DNA of 45,812 nucleotides from CAYWCV01 sp964629885 (GCA_964629885.1 CAZVRJ010000017.1:1-45812), one strand, 5' to 3'. Positions 34,070 to 42,535 are shown, counted from the stretch's first letter. Made by a program: numbers and translations. The notes: generated from the sequence alone by a model not told the origin.

Positions 34070-34090
34070 AGAGCCGCACGAGGCGGCTCT
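34070..34090 (-). terminator. Intrinsic terminator between the two tonB genes
   Basis: An 8-bp perfect stem AGAGCCGC/GCGGCTCT with a 5-nt loop is followed on the minus strand by a T-run (CTTTTTAG). It comes 19 bp after the first tonB stop and would reduce or block read-through into the second copy. Confidence 0.88.
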
Positions 34091-34109
34091 CAAAATGTTG
34101 GAACTTAGA

Positions 34110-34784
34110 TCAGTTCTGGAGACGGAATGTCACAGGCAGTGAGTACTGCACTTTAACTGGACGTCCACGTTGCTTACCAGGCTTGAACTTGGCTTTACGT
34201 ACTGCTTCGAGGGCAGCTTCGTCGCAACCGCCACCAATACCACGTGTTACTACGGGATCAATGACGTTACCTTTTTCGTCAACGACGAACTGCACGAACA
34301 CGCGTCCTTCGATACCTGCTTTACGGGCGATCTCCGGGTAGCGGATACTGCGCTGCAGGCCTTCGAGTCCACCAATCAGTTCTGGGTCTTCTTCAACCAC
34401 AAGAAAGATTTCTGGCTCTTCGTCTTCAACAACAACTTGCTTGGCAGCTGGTGGAGGAGGTGGGAGGTCGAGCGCCATGTCGAGGTCGAGCGATGCGTCG
34501 AGGTTGAGGTCCATGTCATCGATGATCTCATCGTTGGGAACTTCTACCGGAACCGGAGGACGTGGTGGGGGAGGCGGCTTCGTGACTTGCTCAGTCTGCA
34601 CGATCTCTTCCATCTCGATAGTTTCCTGTTCTTGAACATTAAACTCGATATTAGAATCCAAGTCTAGATTCGCCCTAAACATTACGATCATGATGAAAAG
34701 CGTGACTATAAGGCCAAGCTGCAGATATACATGATAGAAGTTCCGCAGGTCGACGTTATCTTTTTTTCTTTGTAGTATTGGCAT
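34110..34784 (-). CDS. tonB: Energy transducer TonB, copy 1
   Basis: Same family and plan as the downstream copy: a basic N-terminus, a membrane helix (about residues 20-38), KPPPPPRPPVPVEVP from residue 69, an acidic linker, and a C-terminal TonB domain ending VTFRLQN. It is 224 residues long. The C-terminal 156 residues align without gaps to the other copy. Most differences lie in the anchor and flanking segment, which in TonB contacts ExbB-ExbD. A promoter candidate lies about 75 bp upstream and a terminator directly downstream, so it is a complete single-gene unit. Confidence 0.94.
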   Translation of the reverse strand: MPILQRKKDNVDLRNFYHVYLQLGLIVTLFIMIVMFRANLDLDSNIEFNVQEQETIEMEEIVQTEQVTKPPPPPRPPVPVEVPNDEIIDDMDLNLDASLDLDMALDLPPPPPAAKQVVVEDEEPEIFLVVEEDPELIGGLEGLQRSIRYPEIARKAGIEGRVFVQFVVDEKGNVIDPVVTRGIGGGCDEAALEAVRKAKFKPGKQRGRPVKVQYSLPVTFRLQN

Positions 34785-34860
34785 GAGGTATCGGGTTCGG
34801 GATTTCGATTACAGAGGGTTGTCTACTAGATACAGTGTGAAACGATCCGGTTGGCAATAT

Positions 34861-34866
34861 ATTATA
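34861..34866 (-). promoter_or_regulatory. TATAAT -10 box upstream of tonB copy 1
   Basis: On the minus strand 34866-34861 reads TATAAT, about 77 bp before the tonB start codon, giving a leader near 70 nt. The -35 region is weak. A second reading, with TTTG about 19 bp before TATATTG, is also possible, so the promoter type is open. Confidence 0.45.
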
Positions 34867-34966
34867 TAGATCGTAAGATGCAAAGTCCGAGCTAAAAAAA
34901 AGTCTTTCTTTTTAAATATTTTTTCAAGTGCTCGTATTTGTTGCTCCTCGCAATCGAATAGTGATG

Positions 34967-34974
34967 TACATTTG
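34967..34974 (+). promoter_or_regulatory. Bacteroidota-type -7 element before the NCS2 permease
   Basis: TACATTTG matches the TAnnTTTG -7 consensus of Bacteroidota primary sigma factor promoters exactly, 28 bp before the permease ATG. A TTG lies 23 bp upstream (34941-34943) as a possible -33 element. A single match could be chance. Confidence 0.35.
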
Positions 34975-35002
34975 CCTAACCCGTTGAACCAGATGAAGTG
35001 TC

Positions 35003-36310
35003 ATGAAATTCCTGAGTTCGTATTTCGAATTTGATCGTCACAAAGCAAACTTCAAGACTGAAATTATTGCAGGCCTAACCACATTTGTGACAATGGCTTA
35101 CATCATTGTCGTCAATCCCAAGATATTGGAGGTGGCCGGAATCCCATTTGGTGCTTCGATGGTCGCCACAGTGGTAAGCGCCTTCTTTGGCACCCTTTTA
35201 ATGGGGATTTATGCTAAAAGACCGTTCGCGGTGGCTCCATATATGGGGGAGAACGCCTTCATAGCCTATACGGTGGTCGGTGTGCTCGGCTACAGCTGGG
35301 AGACGGCGTTAGGAGCCATTTTTGTGAGTGGGGTGTTGTTTACTCTCATTACGGTGCTAAAACTTAGAACATGGCTGGCCAATTCAATTCCTCGTCCGCT
35401 CAAAATTGGCTTCACGGTTGGCATTGGCCTGTACCTTGCTTTCATAGGTCTAAATGAAACCGGTCTGGTCGAACTTGGTGTACCTGGCGCACCGGTCCAC
35501 ATTGGCGACATCAGGGAGCCACAGGTGCTTCTCGCCATTTTTGGGTTTGTCCTCATCGCATTTTTAATGATCCGAAAAATTACTGGGGCCATCCTTTTAG
35601 GCATACTCTCAGTGTCAATTATCGGGTTCATCGCTGGTCTTGCACCAGTCCCAGATCGCTTGATGAGTATGCCTCCATCTTTGGAACCGACGTTTTTTAA
35701 GCTCGATATTGCCGGATCACTCACGTGGGGTTTCTTCTCGGTCATTCTCACAGTACTTGTGATGGATTTCGTCGACACAATAGGCACGCTTCTAGGACTA
35801 GCGGTGAAGGCCGATCTGCTCGACAAGGATGGCAACTTGCCTGAAGTGGAAAAACCTATGCTCGTCGATGCTATAGCCACCACAGTGGCCTCATTGTTGG
35901 GCACTACAACGACAGGTGCTTACATTGAGTCTGCAACTGGAATCCAAGCCGGAGGCAAAACGGGTTTCACGGCCGTTGTGATCGCATTGCTGTTTCTTAT
36001 TTCGCTGTTCTTTGTGCCCTTTGTCACGGCTATTCCCGCGTTTGCCTATGGACCATCGCTCATCATCGTAGGGATATTGATGATGTCGGTCGTGAACGAG
36101 CTGGACTTTGACAAATTTGAACAAGCTGTACCCGTGTTCTGCACAATCGTGCTGATGAGCTTCACGTTCAACATCGGCATCGGGATGACCGCAGGATTTG
36201 TGCTCTACCCGTTTTTCCAAGTCATATCGGGAAATGCGAAAGACGTGAATGCAGGCATGCTCATCTTGGGAGCGATGTCGTTGGCGTTTTACGTTTTCTA
36301 TCCATACTGA
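35003..36310 (+). CDS. NCS2 family purine permease (AzgA/PbuG type)
   Basis: A proton-coupled importer, most likely for adenine, guanine or hypoxanthine. The 435-residue protein has about 13 membrane segments. AzgA-type signatures are present: MAYIIVVNPKIL near the start, FAVAPYMGENAFIAYTVV (about residue 75), FVDTIGTLLGLAVKADLLD (about residue 258), and TTTTGAYIESATGIQAGGKTG (about 300). It is transcribed alone from the gap shared with tonB. The 218-bp gap contains AT-rich sequence and candidate promoters for both directions. The exact substrate cannot be told from the sequence. Confidence 0.93.
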   Translation: MKFLSSYFEFDRHKANFKTEIIAGLTTFVTMAYIIVVNPKILEVAGIPFGASMVATVVSAFFGTLLMGIYAKRPFAVAPYMGENAFIAYTVVGVLGYSWETALGAIFVSGVLFTLITVLKLRTWLANSIPRPLKIGFTVGIGLYLAFIGLNETGLVELGVPGAPVHIGDIREPQVLLAIFGFVLIAFLMIRKITGAILLGILSVSIIGFIAGLAPVPDRLMSMPPSLEPTFFKLDIAGSLTWGFFSVILTVLVMDFVDTIGTLLGLAVKADLLDKDGNLPEVEKPMLVDAIATTVASLLGTTTTGAYIESATGIQAGGKTGFTAVVIALLFLISLFFVPFVTAIPAFAYGPSLIIVGILMMSVVNELDFDKFEQAVPVFCTIVLMSFTFNIGIGMTAGFVLYPFFQVISGNAKDVNAGMLILGAMSLAFYVFYPY

Positions 36311-36328
36311 GTGGGTTTTCGCCCAAAG

Positions 36329-37648
36329 CTAGCGCCAACGGCGCACTACCATGCTCGTGTTTCCGCCACCCGGAAACACTGGGAATTCGTCGTTGAACTG
36401 GTTTGAATAGACAACTCGAGTATTACCTATGGCCCTGAACGTGTTGCTCACTATGGAACCTCTTACACGGCCGGAACCACTTAAATAGACATGGGCATTT
36501 GGGGCGTATATGACCTTGGAGTTTGCCTCAGCGTCGCCGCTGACATTCACTGCGGTGCCTCCCGTAATGATATTGCCCTGAATACCACCTGATCCGGTAA
36601 GGGTAATGTTGGCGGTTTCAGCATATAGCCCTCCCCTGAAGCCGGTGGTGCCTCCAAAGCTTAGAGCTGTAGTGCCGCCGTAGTAAATGAACATGGTTTC
36701 GGGCAATCTGTACCTATTGGCCGAACTGCTACCACCAAGTGTGATTTGGTTCTCCACATAAATGGTCAATTTTCCTGTGCCGAGTATATCGAGATGTCCC
36801 TGCGAGATGTTTAGGTGCCCAACATGCAGCACGCGATCGACATTGCCCGTGTTGAGTTGTAGAACTTTATTACTCTGAATCGTGAGGGTCGGAATGTATT
36901 TCCCATCGTAGGATGTTGGGCTCCAGGTCACTGGTCCGCCACCTCCTGATATGGTTTGGTTTGAAATGACATCGTTTTTGGCTGGATACTCTGGAAATTC
37001 GGGTAAGGGGAAATTCTTAATGCTGGGAAGGTTCTCAATATCGCCTCCAATGTTACCGGCTGGGTTAGCAAGCTTTGTGACAACAGATGGATTTCCTCCA
37101 GGGCCTATCGACAGGCTGCTGTCAATCTTTGTCGACCACAACATATCCACTGCGTCGGCAGCAGTAGAATTGGTACCAGCGTCTCCTATTATACGTGCAC
37201 TGCCTTCCATCTTGATACTTTGGCGGGCGAAAACGGCATGAGATAAATCGGGATCCCAATTATTTGCCGCCTTTGCCAATACAACCTGCACCTCGTATTC
37301 CGAATCCCGGAACCTGCTTCGTGCCGCTACAGTGATAAGGCTGTCTCCCGAGTCCCATATACGAAACCTATATGCACCGCGCATCGCTGCCCATGTGTGG
37401 AAAGAATCTGGGTTAGATGGGATCAATATGGTCGCATCCTCCTCTGGAATGAAGGATGCATCCTCATCCGTAATGATTTTTTGTAGCGCCACCATGGCAG
37501 CGCTTTGGGCAATGTTGCGTGCTTGGGAGTTGTTATAAACATCTACTGCTGCAATGTCTGCCGAAAGCCGTGTTCGTTGCAGGCCATACCCGTAGATGCT
37601 AAGCGAGACGAGTACCGTTAATACAATAATGATTGCGTATTTGCCCAT
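36329..37648 (-). CDS. Membrane-anchored PilX-like protein with repetitive beta-rich C-terminal half
   Basis: A 439-residue protein, third gene of a three-gene minus-strand operon. It has a short cytoplasmic start, one membrane helix (about 4-24) and a helix with QARNIAQSAAMVALQK, like the N-terminal stalk of PilX-type minor pilins. The middle is proline-rich, and the last third is rich in Gly, Thr and Asn with repeating hydrophobic strands (for example LTIYVENQITLGGS, AETANITLTGSGGIQGNII, HVYLSGSGRVRGSIVS), as in a beta-helix. No prepilin cleavage motif (glycine, phenylalanine and glutamate at +5) is present. I do not assign a function; a surface or tip component is a guess. Confidence 0.75.
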   Translation of the reverse strand: MGKYAIIIVLTVLVSLSIYGYGLQRTRLSADIAAVDVYNNSQARNIAQSAAMVALQKIITDEDASFIPEEDATILIPSNPDSFHTWAAMRGAYRFRIWDSGDSLITVAARSRFRDSEYEVQVVLAKAANNWDPDLSHAVFARQSIKMEGSARIIGDAGTNSTAADAVDMLWSTKIDSSLSIGPGGNPSVVTKLANPAGNIGGDIENLPSIKNFPLPEFPEYPAKNDVISNQTISGGGGPVTWSPTSYDGKYIPTLTIQSNKVLQLNTGNVDRVLHVGHLNISQGHLDILGTGKLTIYVENQITLGGSSSANRYRLPETMFIYYGGTTALSFGGTTGFRGGLYAETANITLTGSGGIQGNIITGGTAVNVSGDAEANSKVIYAPNAHVYLSGSGRVRGSIVSNTFRAIGNTRVVYSNQFNDEFPVFPGGGNTSMVVRRWR

Positions 37649-37666
37649 GGTGTGCTTTCTGTGTGC

Positions 37667-38158
37667 TTATTCGATGTTTCGCAGATAGAAGTCGCGCTGA
37701 GCAAATGCTCGCTGCCTAGCCGGAGAACCAGATAACTGCTCGGCACCGATCGATTCGCTTTCAACACGCACCCGAAGGAGTGTTGGACCCGATGGTCCCA
37801 AAAGCACAGTGTTGAACCGCAAGTCGGTCAAGCGGGCCGGAAAGGAAGTAGTGTCTGCGGCGCCACCCACCGATGGACGAACTCGTAATTTCATATCCCT
37901 GCCTTGACGAAATATTCTTACCGTATCTCTGCTTGCATTCAAGAAGCTGAATGTTGAATCTGTGAGAGAAACGACGGTATCCACTTCGCGAAGTTCCTCT
38001 TGGATGGCAGACAATGCAGCGTTGGCATATTGCTGCATTTCATTTGTGAGCCGAGCGTCAATCTGCGACTCCATCATCCGAGAGTTGAGCGACAATATCG
38101 TGAGAATGAGTATGGAGACGATGATTGGCGGCAATAGCAAATCTAATAAAGCGCTCAT
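37667..38158 (-). CDS. Single-span pseudopilin-like protein
   Basis: A 163-residue protein, second gene of the three-gene operon, starting 2 bp after the preceding stop. It has a hydrophobic helix (about residues 3-25, LLDLLLPPIIVSILILTILS) that continues into an amphipathic helix (QIDARLTNEMQQYANAALSA) and a small beta-rich domain. This is the outline of a PilW/PulJ-type minor pilin, but there is no typical cleavage site before the helix and two prolines sit inside it. No enzyme motif is seen. The family is not recognised with confidence. Confidence 0.7.
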   Translation of the reverse strand: MSALLDLLLPPIIVSILILTILSLNSRMMESQIDARLTNEMQQYANAALSAIQEELREVDTVVSLTDSTFSFLNASRDTVRIFRQGRDMKLRVRPSVGGAADTTSFPARLTDLRFNTVLLGPSGPTLLRVRVESESIGAEQLSGSPARQRAFAQRDFYLRNIE

Positions 38159-38160
38159 GA

Positions 38161-38577
38161 TTACTCCATATTGATCAATGTGGCGGTTGACTCGACCAGC
38201 TGCCTGAATTGGCCGTTATCTCTCTCGAATACGCGAATAGTTGCTATGCGTCCTTCCACTCCTTCTGCCACTGCCTGGGCAGAGGCAAAGACGATTGTGG
38301 CATATAGGCTGTCGCCAATGGTGGTCCTGGTCGAAAGCCGGCCAGCTGAACTGTTGATGTTGTTATATGCCCCAAAAATGGAATCTATGCCCGCATAATG
38401 CATGGATTGGGCATAAACGGCATCTGACAATGATTGGGAGTAATTGATGGCATCCAGGCTTTTCTGAAACTGCGTAGTTTCGGATACTGAAGCAACATAG
38501 ATTCGGTTAACATTAAGTGCCAGAAAAGACAGCAACACTACGGCACCCAAAGCTAGTAGAGATTGACCTGTCGACAT
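38161..38577 (-). CDS. Small single-span pilin-like protein
   Basis: A 138-residue protein, first gene of the three-gene operon. It has an N-terminal membrane helix (about residues 6-26, LLALGAVVLLSFLALNVNRI). A helical region with SETTQFQKSLDAINYSQSLSDAV and a short beta-rich end (SLYATIVFASAQAVAEG, ATIRVFERDN) follow. The plan is a shared one: membrane helix, amphipathic stalk, small head. Its spacing and organisation with the next two genes point to one complex. No known domain is recognised. Confidence 0.68.
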   Translation of the reverse strand: MSTGQSLLALGAVVLLSFLALNVNRIYVASVSETTQFQKSLDAINYSQSLSDAVYAQSMHYAGIDSIFGAYNNINSSAGRLSTRTTIGDSLYATIVFASAQAVAEGVEGRIATIRVFERDNGQFRQLVESTATLINME

Positions 38578-38613
38578 ATGCTAAGATTGGCCTAGTTTAA
38601 ATTTGTTCACAGT

Positions 38614-38633
38614 AGCCGTAACTTTCGACGGCT
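38614..38633 (-). promoter_or_regulatory. Hairpin in the leader of the pilin-like operon
   Basis: AGCCGT (38614-38619) and ACGGCT (38628-38633) form a perfect 6-bp stem with an 8-nt loop, 37 bp upstream of the first gene. It could be a leader element or a weak terminator of the CotH transcript. No T-run follows on the minus strand and I match it to no known riboswitch. Confidence 0.3.
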
Positions 38634-38731
38634 TTAGTCTCAATAAAATAGGATTTATAAAAACAACGATATAGTTAAAAAAACAATATCACTTGATGTA
38701 ATACTGCCTTAATTGTTACAAGAACTGCCGT

Positions 38732-40981
38732 TTATTTCATCAAGATTATCTTTTGAGTCACTCGTTGATTACGAGACTCTAATCTTACCATGTAAACTCC
38801 TGATGTAAGATTACTTGCGTCTAATATTACACTCTGCAGACCGGCGTTGAATGTGGCATCAGCAAATTTCTTAATATGTCGACCACTGATGTCATATAAA
38901 TCTAATCGCACATTTCCGGTGTGTTGTTGCTGCCATCTGATGGTCGTTGTGGGATTGAACGGGTTAGGGTAGTTCGGCAACAATTGTAAGTCGGTGGGTA
39001 ACTCAATTTCCTGTTCGCCATCCGATGTCGCTATGGCAAATATAGCCTTGATTTTGATGTCTCTGGTGCTGCGGATGACTAGGCTGTCGGTCGACTGATC
39101 TAAATCACCGCTCCAGCTAACAAATCGGTATCCCTCTGCTGGAATCGCCTTCACAGTAAGATCTTGAAACCTAAAATAGGTGCCTTGCCACTCGCTGCTT
39201 TGTTGCGAAACCCAGTGCGTTTGAGCTGTAAGTGGAATGGTGTTTATTTGGATGTGCCCCTCATTGGAGAATGGCTGCTCGACAGTCAGATTGTACATTC
39301 CGCCCATAAAGAATCGTGCGTTCAGATGAGTACGCACCACTTGCGCCCTGACCTCACCAAAATGCCGCATCAGATCAAGGTTTGATTCCCAATCGGCTTC
39401 CGTTTGCGGAGTTGCCCAGCGGTCTTCATTGTAACCCCAACGGTCGAGGTGTTCCTGAATATGGGGTTTTATGACCCCACTTATTGAATTCAGTTCATGT
39501 AATACACGGTCAGGATGAAAATGACTATTCAGAAGGTCTGCAAATCGAGTAAGAAACCACGATCTATACCCGGCATTCTCCATGAGCTTCCTGAGGATGA
39601 GTGTCGACCACTCCTGGCCGTTTCCAGTGGGGGATAGCGCATACGATACCATGTCATATTTCCAGGCATCGGCCCCCAAATTCCATCCGAATCCGAAGTC
39701 GGTGTCTTTCATCATCCACCGCCATCTGCCGTCGTGACCAAAAGGCGCATCAGGTTGGTACCCATTTGTTTGCTTCCGCCAGTAAACGATGTTGTTATGC
39801 GGCCAGTCGCGATTTGTGAAATAAATGTTCGACATGTTGTACTCGCCGAAATTGTAGACATCCATCATGGTTTTCAGTTGCGCGAATTTGGCGTTGTCGG
39901 CGAAATTGCTGGCGCGGATGAAGGCGATCATGTCTTTGTAATTCTGGCTGCTTCCTTCTTCAACGACGGCGTTTAGCTCGAGGATGTCGACTTGGCCACG
40001 GGGCACGCCGTACAATTGTTCAAGGTAATGGTCGTCATATCGGTCGCGGATGTTGTGAATGCCCCAGAACTCGCCATTCAGGAACACGATTGTGGGCCGA
40101 TAGTGCTGCGTGTCGAACGATAGGTCTTGGACAAGACGCTGCATGAAGCCATCGCGTAGCATGGTCTTGGTCCAATCTTGGCCGGAATTGCGCAAAATAA
40201 AGCGACGGTAATCGTCGCTATCGCGGTCGGGAAACAGCTTGTACTTAAATCGGTTGGTGCTGTAGTCGTTTCTTGCGTACAGACGTAACGTTTTTTGCCG
40301 AAACGCACGTGCCCATGATCCGTGAATCCTGATGCCAGCATCCATCGAGAGAGCTGTTGACCCATCATCCTCGAAAATTTCCATGTGGACAGGTCTTTCC
40401 CACTCTTCGCCTCTTTGGTGATAGTTTGCCGGGGTTCCACCGTTTTCGGCTGCAGAAGGGTTGGCCTTTTTCCAGTCGTCGTAAATCTTCCCGTTTACAT
40501 ATATACCTGTATTATAGTCGAAGAAATGGAGTGAATCGGTTACAAGCGAAATAACAGGTAGGGAGTACCTGTCAACTCCGAGCGGGTGAATTATGTATGT
40601 ATGGGTGTGCGTCGGGCCTATCTTGACACCCTGGGTGTATGTCGCTACCCGCAACGTTGTGGCTTTAAACACGTTGCCCTTCGGTGGTGCCCAAGGTGCG
40701 TACGAAGTCGTGGTTGACGATATCATGGAAATACCATTAGGTACATCAGCGCGTGATGATATTCGAATCGGACCGGCGACTAGCGGATCGCTCTCGGTCG
40801 GCTCAGATCCATCAAGCGTGTAGTGAGCCGTCAAACCAGGGTAAACCGTCAGTGTCAGGTCGAAATCAGCCGCGTAAAATCCCCTCGTGTGAGAGAACTC
40901 AACCGTTTGTGCTTGAACGTTAGTTAGAGACAGCAGAAATGCCGCGATGAATCCGAATCCGAGTAATGTAGATGTTCGCAT
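38732..40981 (-). CDS. Secreted CotH kinase-family protein with type IX sorting domain
   Basis: A 749-residue secreted multidomain protein. It has a signal peptide (1-25, ending VQAQ), a chitobiase/hexosaminidase C-terminal-like domain (about 35-130, with HYTLDGSEPTESDP), and a CotH domain (about 210-520). The CotH domain has RNSGQDWTKTMLRDGFMQ, the GEFWGIHNIRDRYD segment and the metal-binding-type DTDFGFG near residue 427. CotH proteins can phosphorylate proteins. A short repeat domain (about 600-655, FVSWSGDLDQ) follows, then the sorting domain (about 668-749) starting LPNYPNPFNPTTTIRW. It is therefore predicted to be exported by a type IX system and attached to the cell surface. It starts 31 bp after the M24 peptidase gene. 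Confidence 0.9.
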   Translation of the reverse strand: MRTSTLLGFGFIAAFLLSLTNVQAQTVEFSHTRGFYAADFDLTLTVYPGLTAHYTLDGSEPTESDPLVAGPIRISSRADVPNGISMISSTTTSYAPWAPPKGNVFKATTLRVATYTQGVKIGPTHTHTYIIHPLGVDRYSLPVISLVTDSLHFFDYNTGIYVNGKIYDDWKKANPSAAENGGTPANYHQRGEEWERPVHMEIFEDDGSTALSMDAGIRIHGSWARAFRQKTLRLYARNDYSTNRFKYKLFPDRDSDDYRRFILRNSGQDWTKTMLRDGFMQRLVQDLSFDTQHYRPTIVFLNGEFWGIHNIRDRYDDHYLEQLYGVPRGQVDILELNAVVEEGSSQNYKDMIAFIRASNFADNAKFAQLKTMMDVYNFGEYNMSNIYFTNRDWPHNNIVYWRKQTNGYQPDAPFGHDGRWRWMMKDTDFGFGWNLGADAWKYDMVSYALSPTGNGQEWSTLILRKLMENAGYRSWFLTRFADLLNSHFHPDRVLHELNSISGVIKPHIQEHLDRWGYNEDRWATPQTEADWESNLDLMRHFGEVRAQVVRTHLNARFFMGGMYNLTVEQPFSNEGHIQINTIPLTAQTHWVSQQSSEWQGTYFRFQDLTVKAIPAEGYRFVSWSGDLDQSTDSLVIRSTRDIKIKAIFAIATSDGEQEIELPTDLQLLPNYPNPFNPTTTIRWQQQHTGNVRLDLYDISGRHIKKFADATFNAGLQSVILDASNLTSGVYMVRLESRNQRVTQKIILMK

Positions 40982-41012
40982 ACTACCAATATCGGAAATT
41001 TGCTTGCCTTGT

Positions 41013-42365
41013 TCAGTCCTTTTTTACCCTTGGAACCAAGATTAGGTCTGTTCTTCTACCGTCTATGTAGCGAACCTTAACGCCATCAAACCAAGCATTC
41101 TCTTCGAGCATGATCCGAACGTCCATGTTGCCCCACTCCGGGATGGATTCTGTTACATTCAGCTCAATGGCATATGCCGTGTTAGGGAACAATGGATATT
41201 CTCCTGAACCGGGTACACCGCCTTGCGCATCCCACATGCCAATTGTCGGTCCCGCCGCATGTCCGTGATACCCGATGGGGTGTGTGTAAATGCTTGGTCT
41301 GAGACCCTCAGACTTAGCCTGGTCGAGGCTCATCTTCAGTATTTCGTTTCCGGTTCGTCCTGTGACGAAATTGGAAGTCAGGATATCCTGAAGGCGATTC
41401 CCTCGCTTTAGTGCATCCTGCAGGCCCTTTGGAGCTTCGGTCTCTCCGGGCCTGAGCACGTAGGCATTCCGCTGGGTATCAGTGTTGAGCCCAAGATAGG
41501 TGATTCCCAAGTCCATATGGACCAAATCGCCAGGCATGATGACATCCTCTCCTGGACGAGATGCGAATGACTGACCAACCTGATCTTCCCTCGATGCACG
41601 CTGTACGTCGACAGATGGATGAAACCATGCCGTGAGGCCATACGATTGGATGCGTTCGCGATACCACCATTCGAGATCCTTCGTAGTGGTGTGCCCAGGA
41701 ACGATAACCTTCTCCGACAAGCCCTCCTCGATGATGTGGTGAGCGATGCGGTTCACGATCTGGTATGCAGCAATTTCTTCTTGTGTGCGCGTTTCAAGCC
41801 AGCCTACTGCCAACAAGTCGGCCGCGACCAGCCTACTGTGGTACGCTCCAACCAATGCATTTGTTAGTGCGACATACTCTGTGTATGCGAGTCCATTGGC
41901 ATGAGAGAAATGATTAGAGGTATTGATGCCTATACGCTTTGGGTCATACGATTCAATGATCGCTGCAAGACGCTTGAATTGGTCGGGTTCTTCGTCAGGG
42001 TTCCAGACACTCTTAAAAAAACGGCCGATATCATACCTAGCGACTGCCAAGCGCTCAACTTCTCCAGTATCTACGTTTGTAGCAAACACCAAGATGGTGG
42101 TCCGACGAGCCGCCATCCAAGTTGCCGGCAACATGGTGCGAATAACCGGGTCCTCGTTGTATTCGCTGGCGATAATCAACCACATGTCGATGTTTTCGCG
42201 TTTCATCAAGCTCGGGACAAGCTGGTTCAGCCTGTCGTAAAGCCACTTGTCGCGCAACTCCGCCTGGGCCCTTAATGGCAATACTTCCGGAAGATTGGTC
42301 TGAGACATTGCAACGTTCGAAAGTGATGTTGCAAGCAAGGCTAAAATCAAGAAAAATTTATTCAT
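41013..42365 (-). CDS. Secreted M24 family metallopeptidase (Xaa-Pro peptidase-like)
   Basis: A 450-residue protein with a signal peptide (1-21). The N-terminal domain (about 35-190) is of the creatinase/prolidase type. The C-terminal pita-bread domain contains the five expected metal ligands: Asp285 (VHMDLG), Asp296 (NTDTQR), a histidine in HGHAAG (about 367-369), Glu401 (AIELNV), and Glu421 or Glu422 (MLEEN). It should therefore be an active dimetal peptidase, acting in the periplasm or outside the cell on N-terminal or dipeptide Xaa-Pro bonds. It is the first gene of a likely operon with cotH. Confidence 0.9.
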   Translation of the reverse strand: MNKFFLILALLATSLSNVAMSQTNLPEVLPLRAQAELRDKWLYDRLNQLVPSLMKRENIDMWLIIASEYNEDPVIRTMLPATWMAARRTTILVFATNVDTGEVERLAVARYDIGRFFKSVWNPDEEPDQFKRLAAIIESYDPKRIGINTSNHFSHANGLAYTEYVALTNALVGAYHSRLVAADLLAVGWLETRTQEEIAAYQIVNRIAHHIIEEGLSEKVIVPGHTTTKDLEWWYRERIQSYGLTAWFHPSVDVQRASREDQVGQSFASRPGEDVIMPGDLVHMDLGITYLGLNTDTQRNAYVLRPGETEAPKGLQDALKRGNRLQDILTSNFVTGRTGNEILKMSLDQAKSEGLRPSIYTHPIGYHGHAAGPTIGMWDAQGGVPGSGEYPLFPNTAYAIELNVTESIPEWGNMDVRIMLEENAWFDGVKVRYIDGRRTDLILVPRVKKD

Positions 42366-42414
42366 GTATAACGGATATCAAATTGGGTTCTAGAATTCAG
42401 GCTTAGTAGATGTT

Positions 42415-42474
42415 CCAATCAAAAATGTACCCAATAAGAAAGGCTCATGCCAATATTGGTTCTTTTTTTATTGG
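42415..42474. promoter_or_regulatory. Cluster of CCAAT/ATTGG palindromic elements between M24 and tspO
   Basis: The divergent gap contains CCAAT at 42415 and 42431, the palindrome CCAATATTGG at 42450-42459, and TTATTGG at 42468-42474, which can pair with CCAATAA at 42431-42437. This suggests a regulatory region shared by the two promoters. The regulator is unknown. Confidence 0.35.
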
Positions 42475-42535
42475 ACTGAAACAATTAACGTATGGGAGCA
42501 TATAAACTGCTGATTCGCAATTAGCTACTTACTTA

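Noticed and set aside
34170..34667. 165-codon ORF antisense to tonB copy 1
   Set aside because: It mirrors the repetitive TonB coding sequence (Trp/Arg and Val/Glu runs) and is not a plausible protein.
35290..35904. 204-codon ORF antisense to the NCS2 permease
   Set aside because: It is a shadow frame of a clear membrane transporter gene.
38590..38640. Possible cyclic di-GMP (GEMM) riboswitch before the pilin-like operon
   Set aside because: Only a short AAGCCGT/ACGGCT hairpin is present. The second helix and the conserved GEMM segments are missing, and the space to the start codon is too short.
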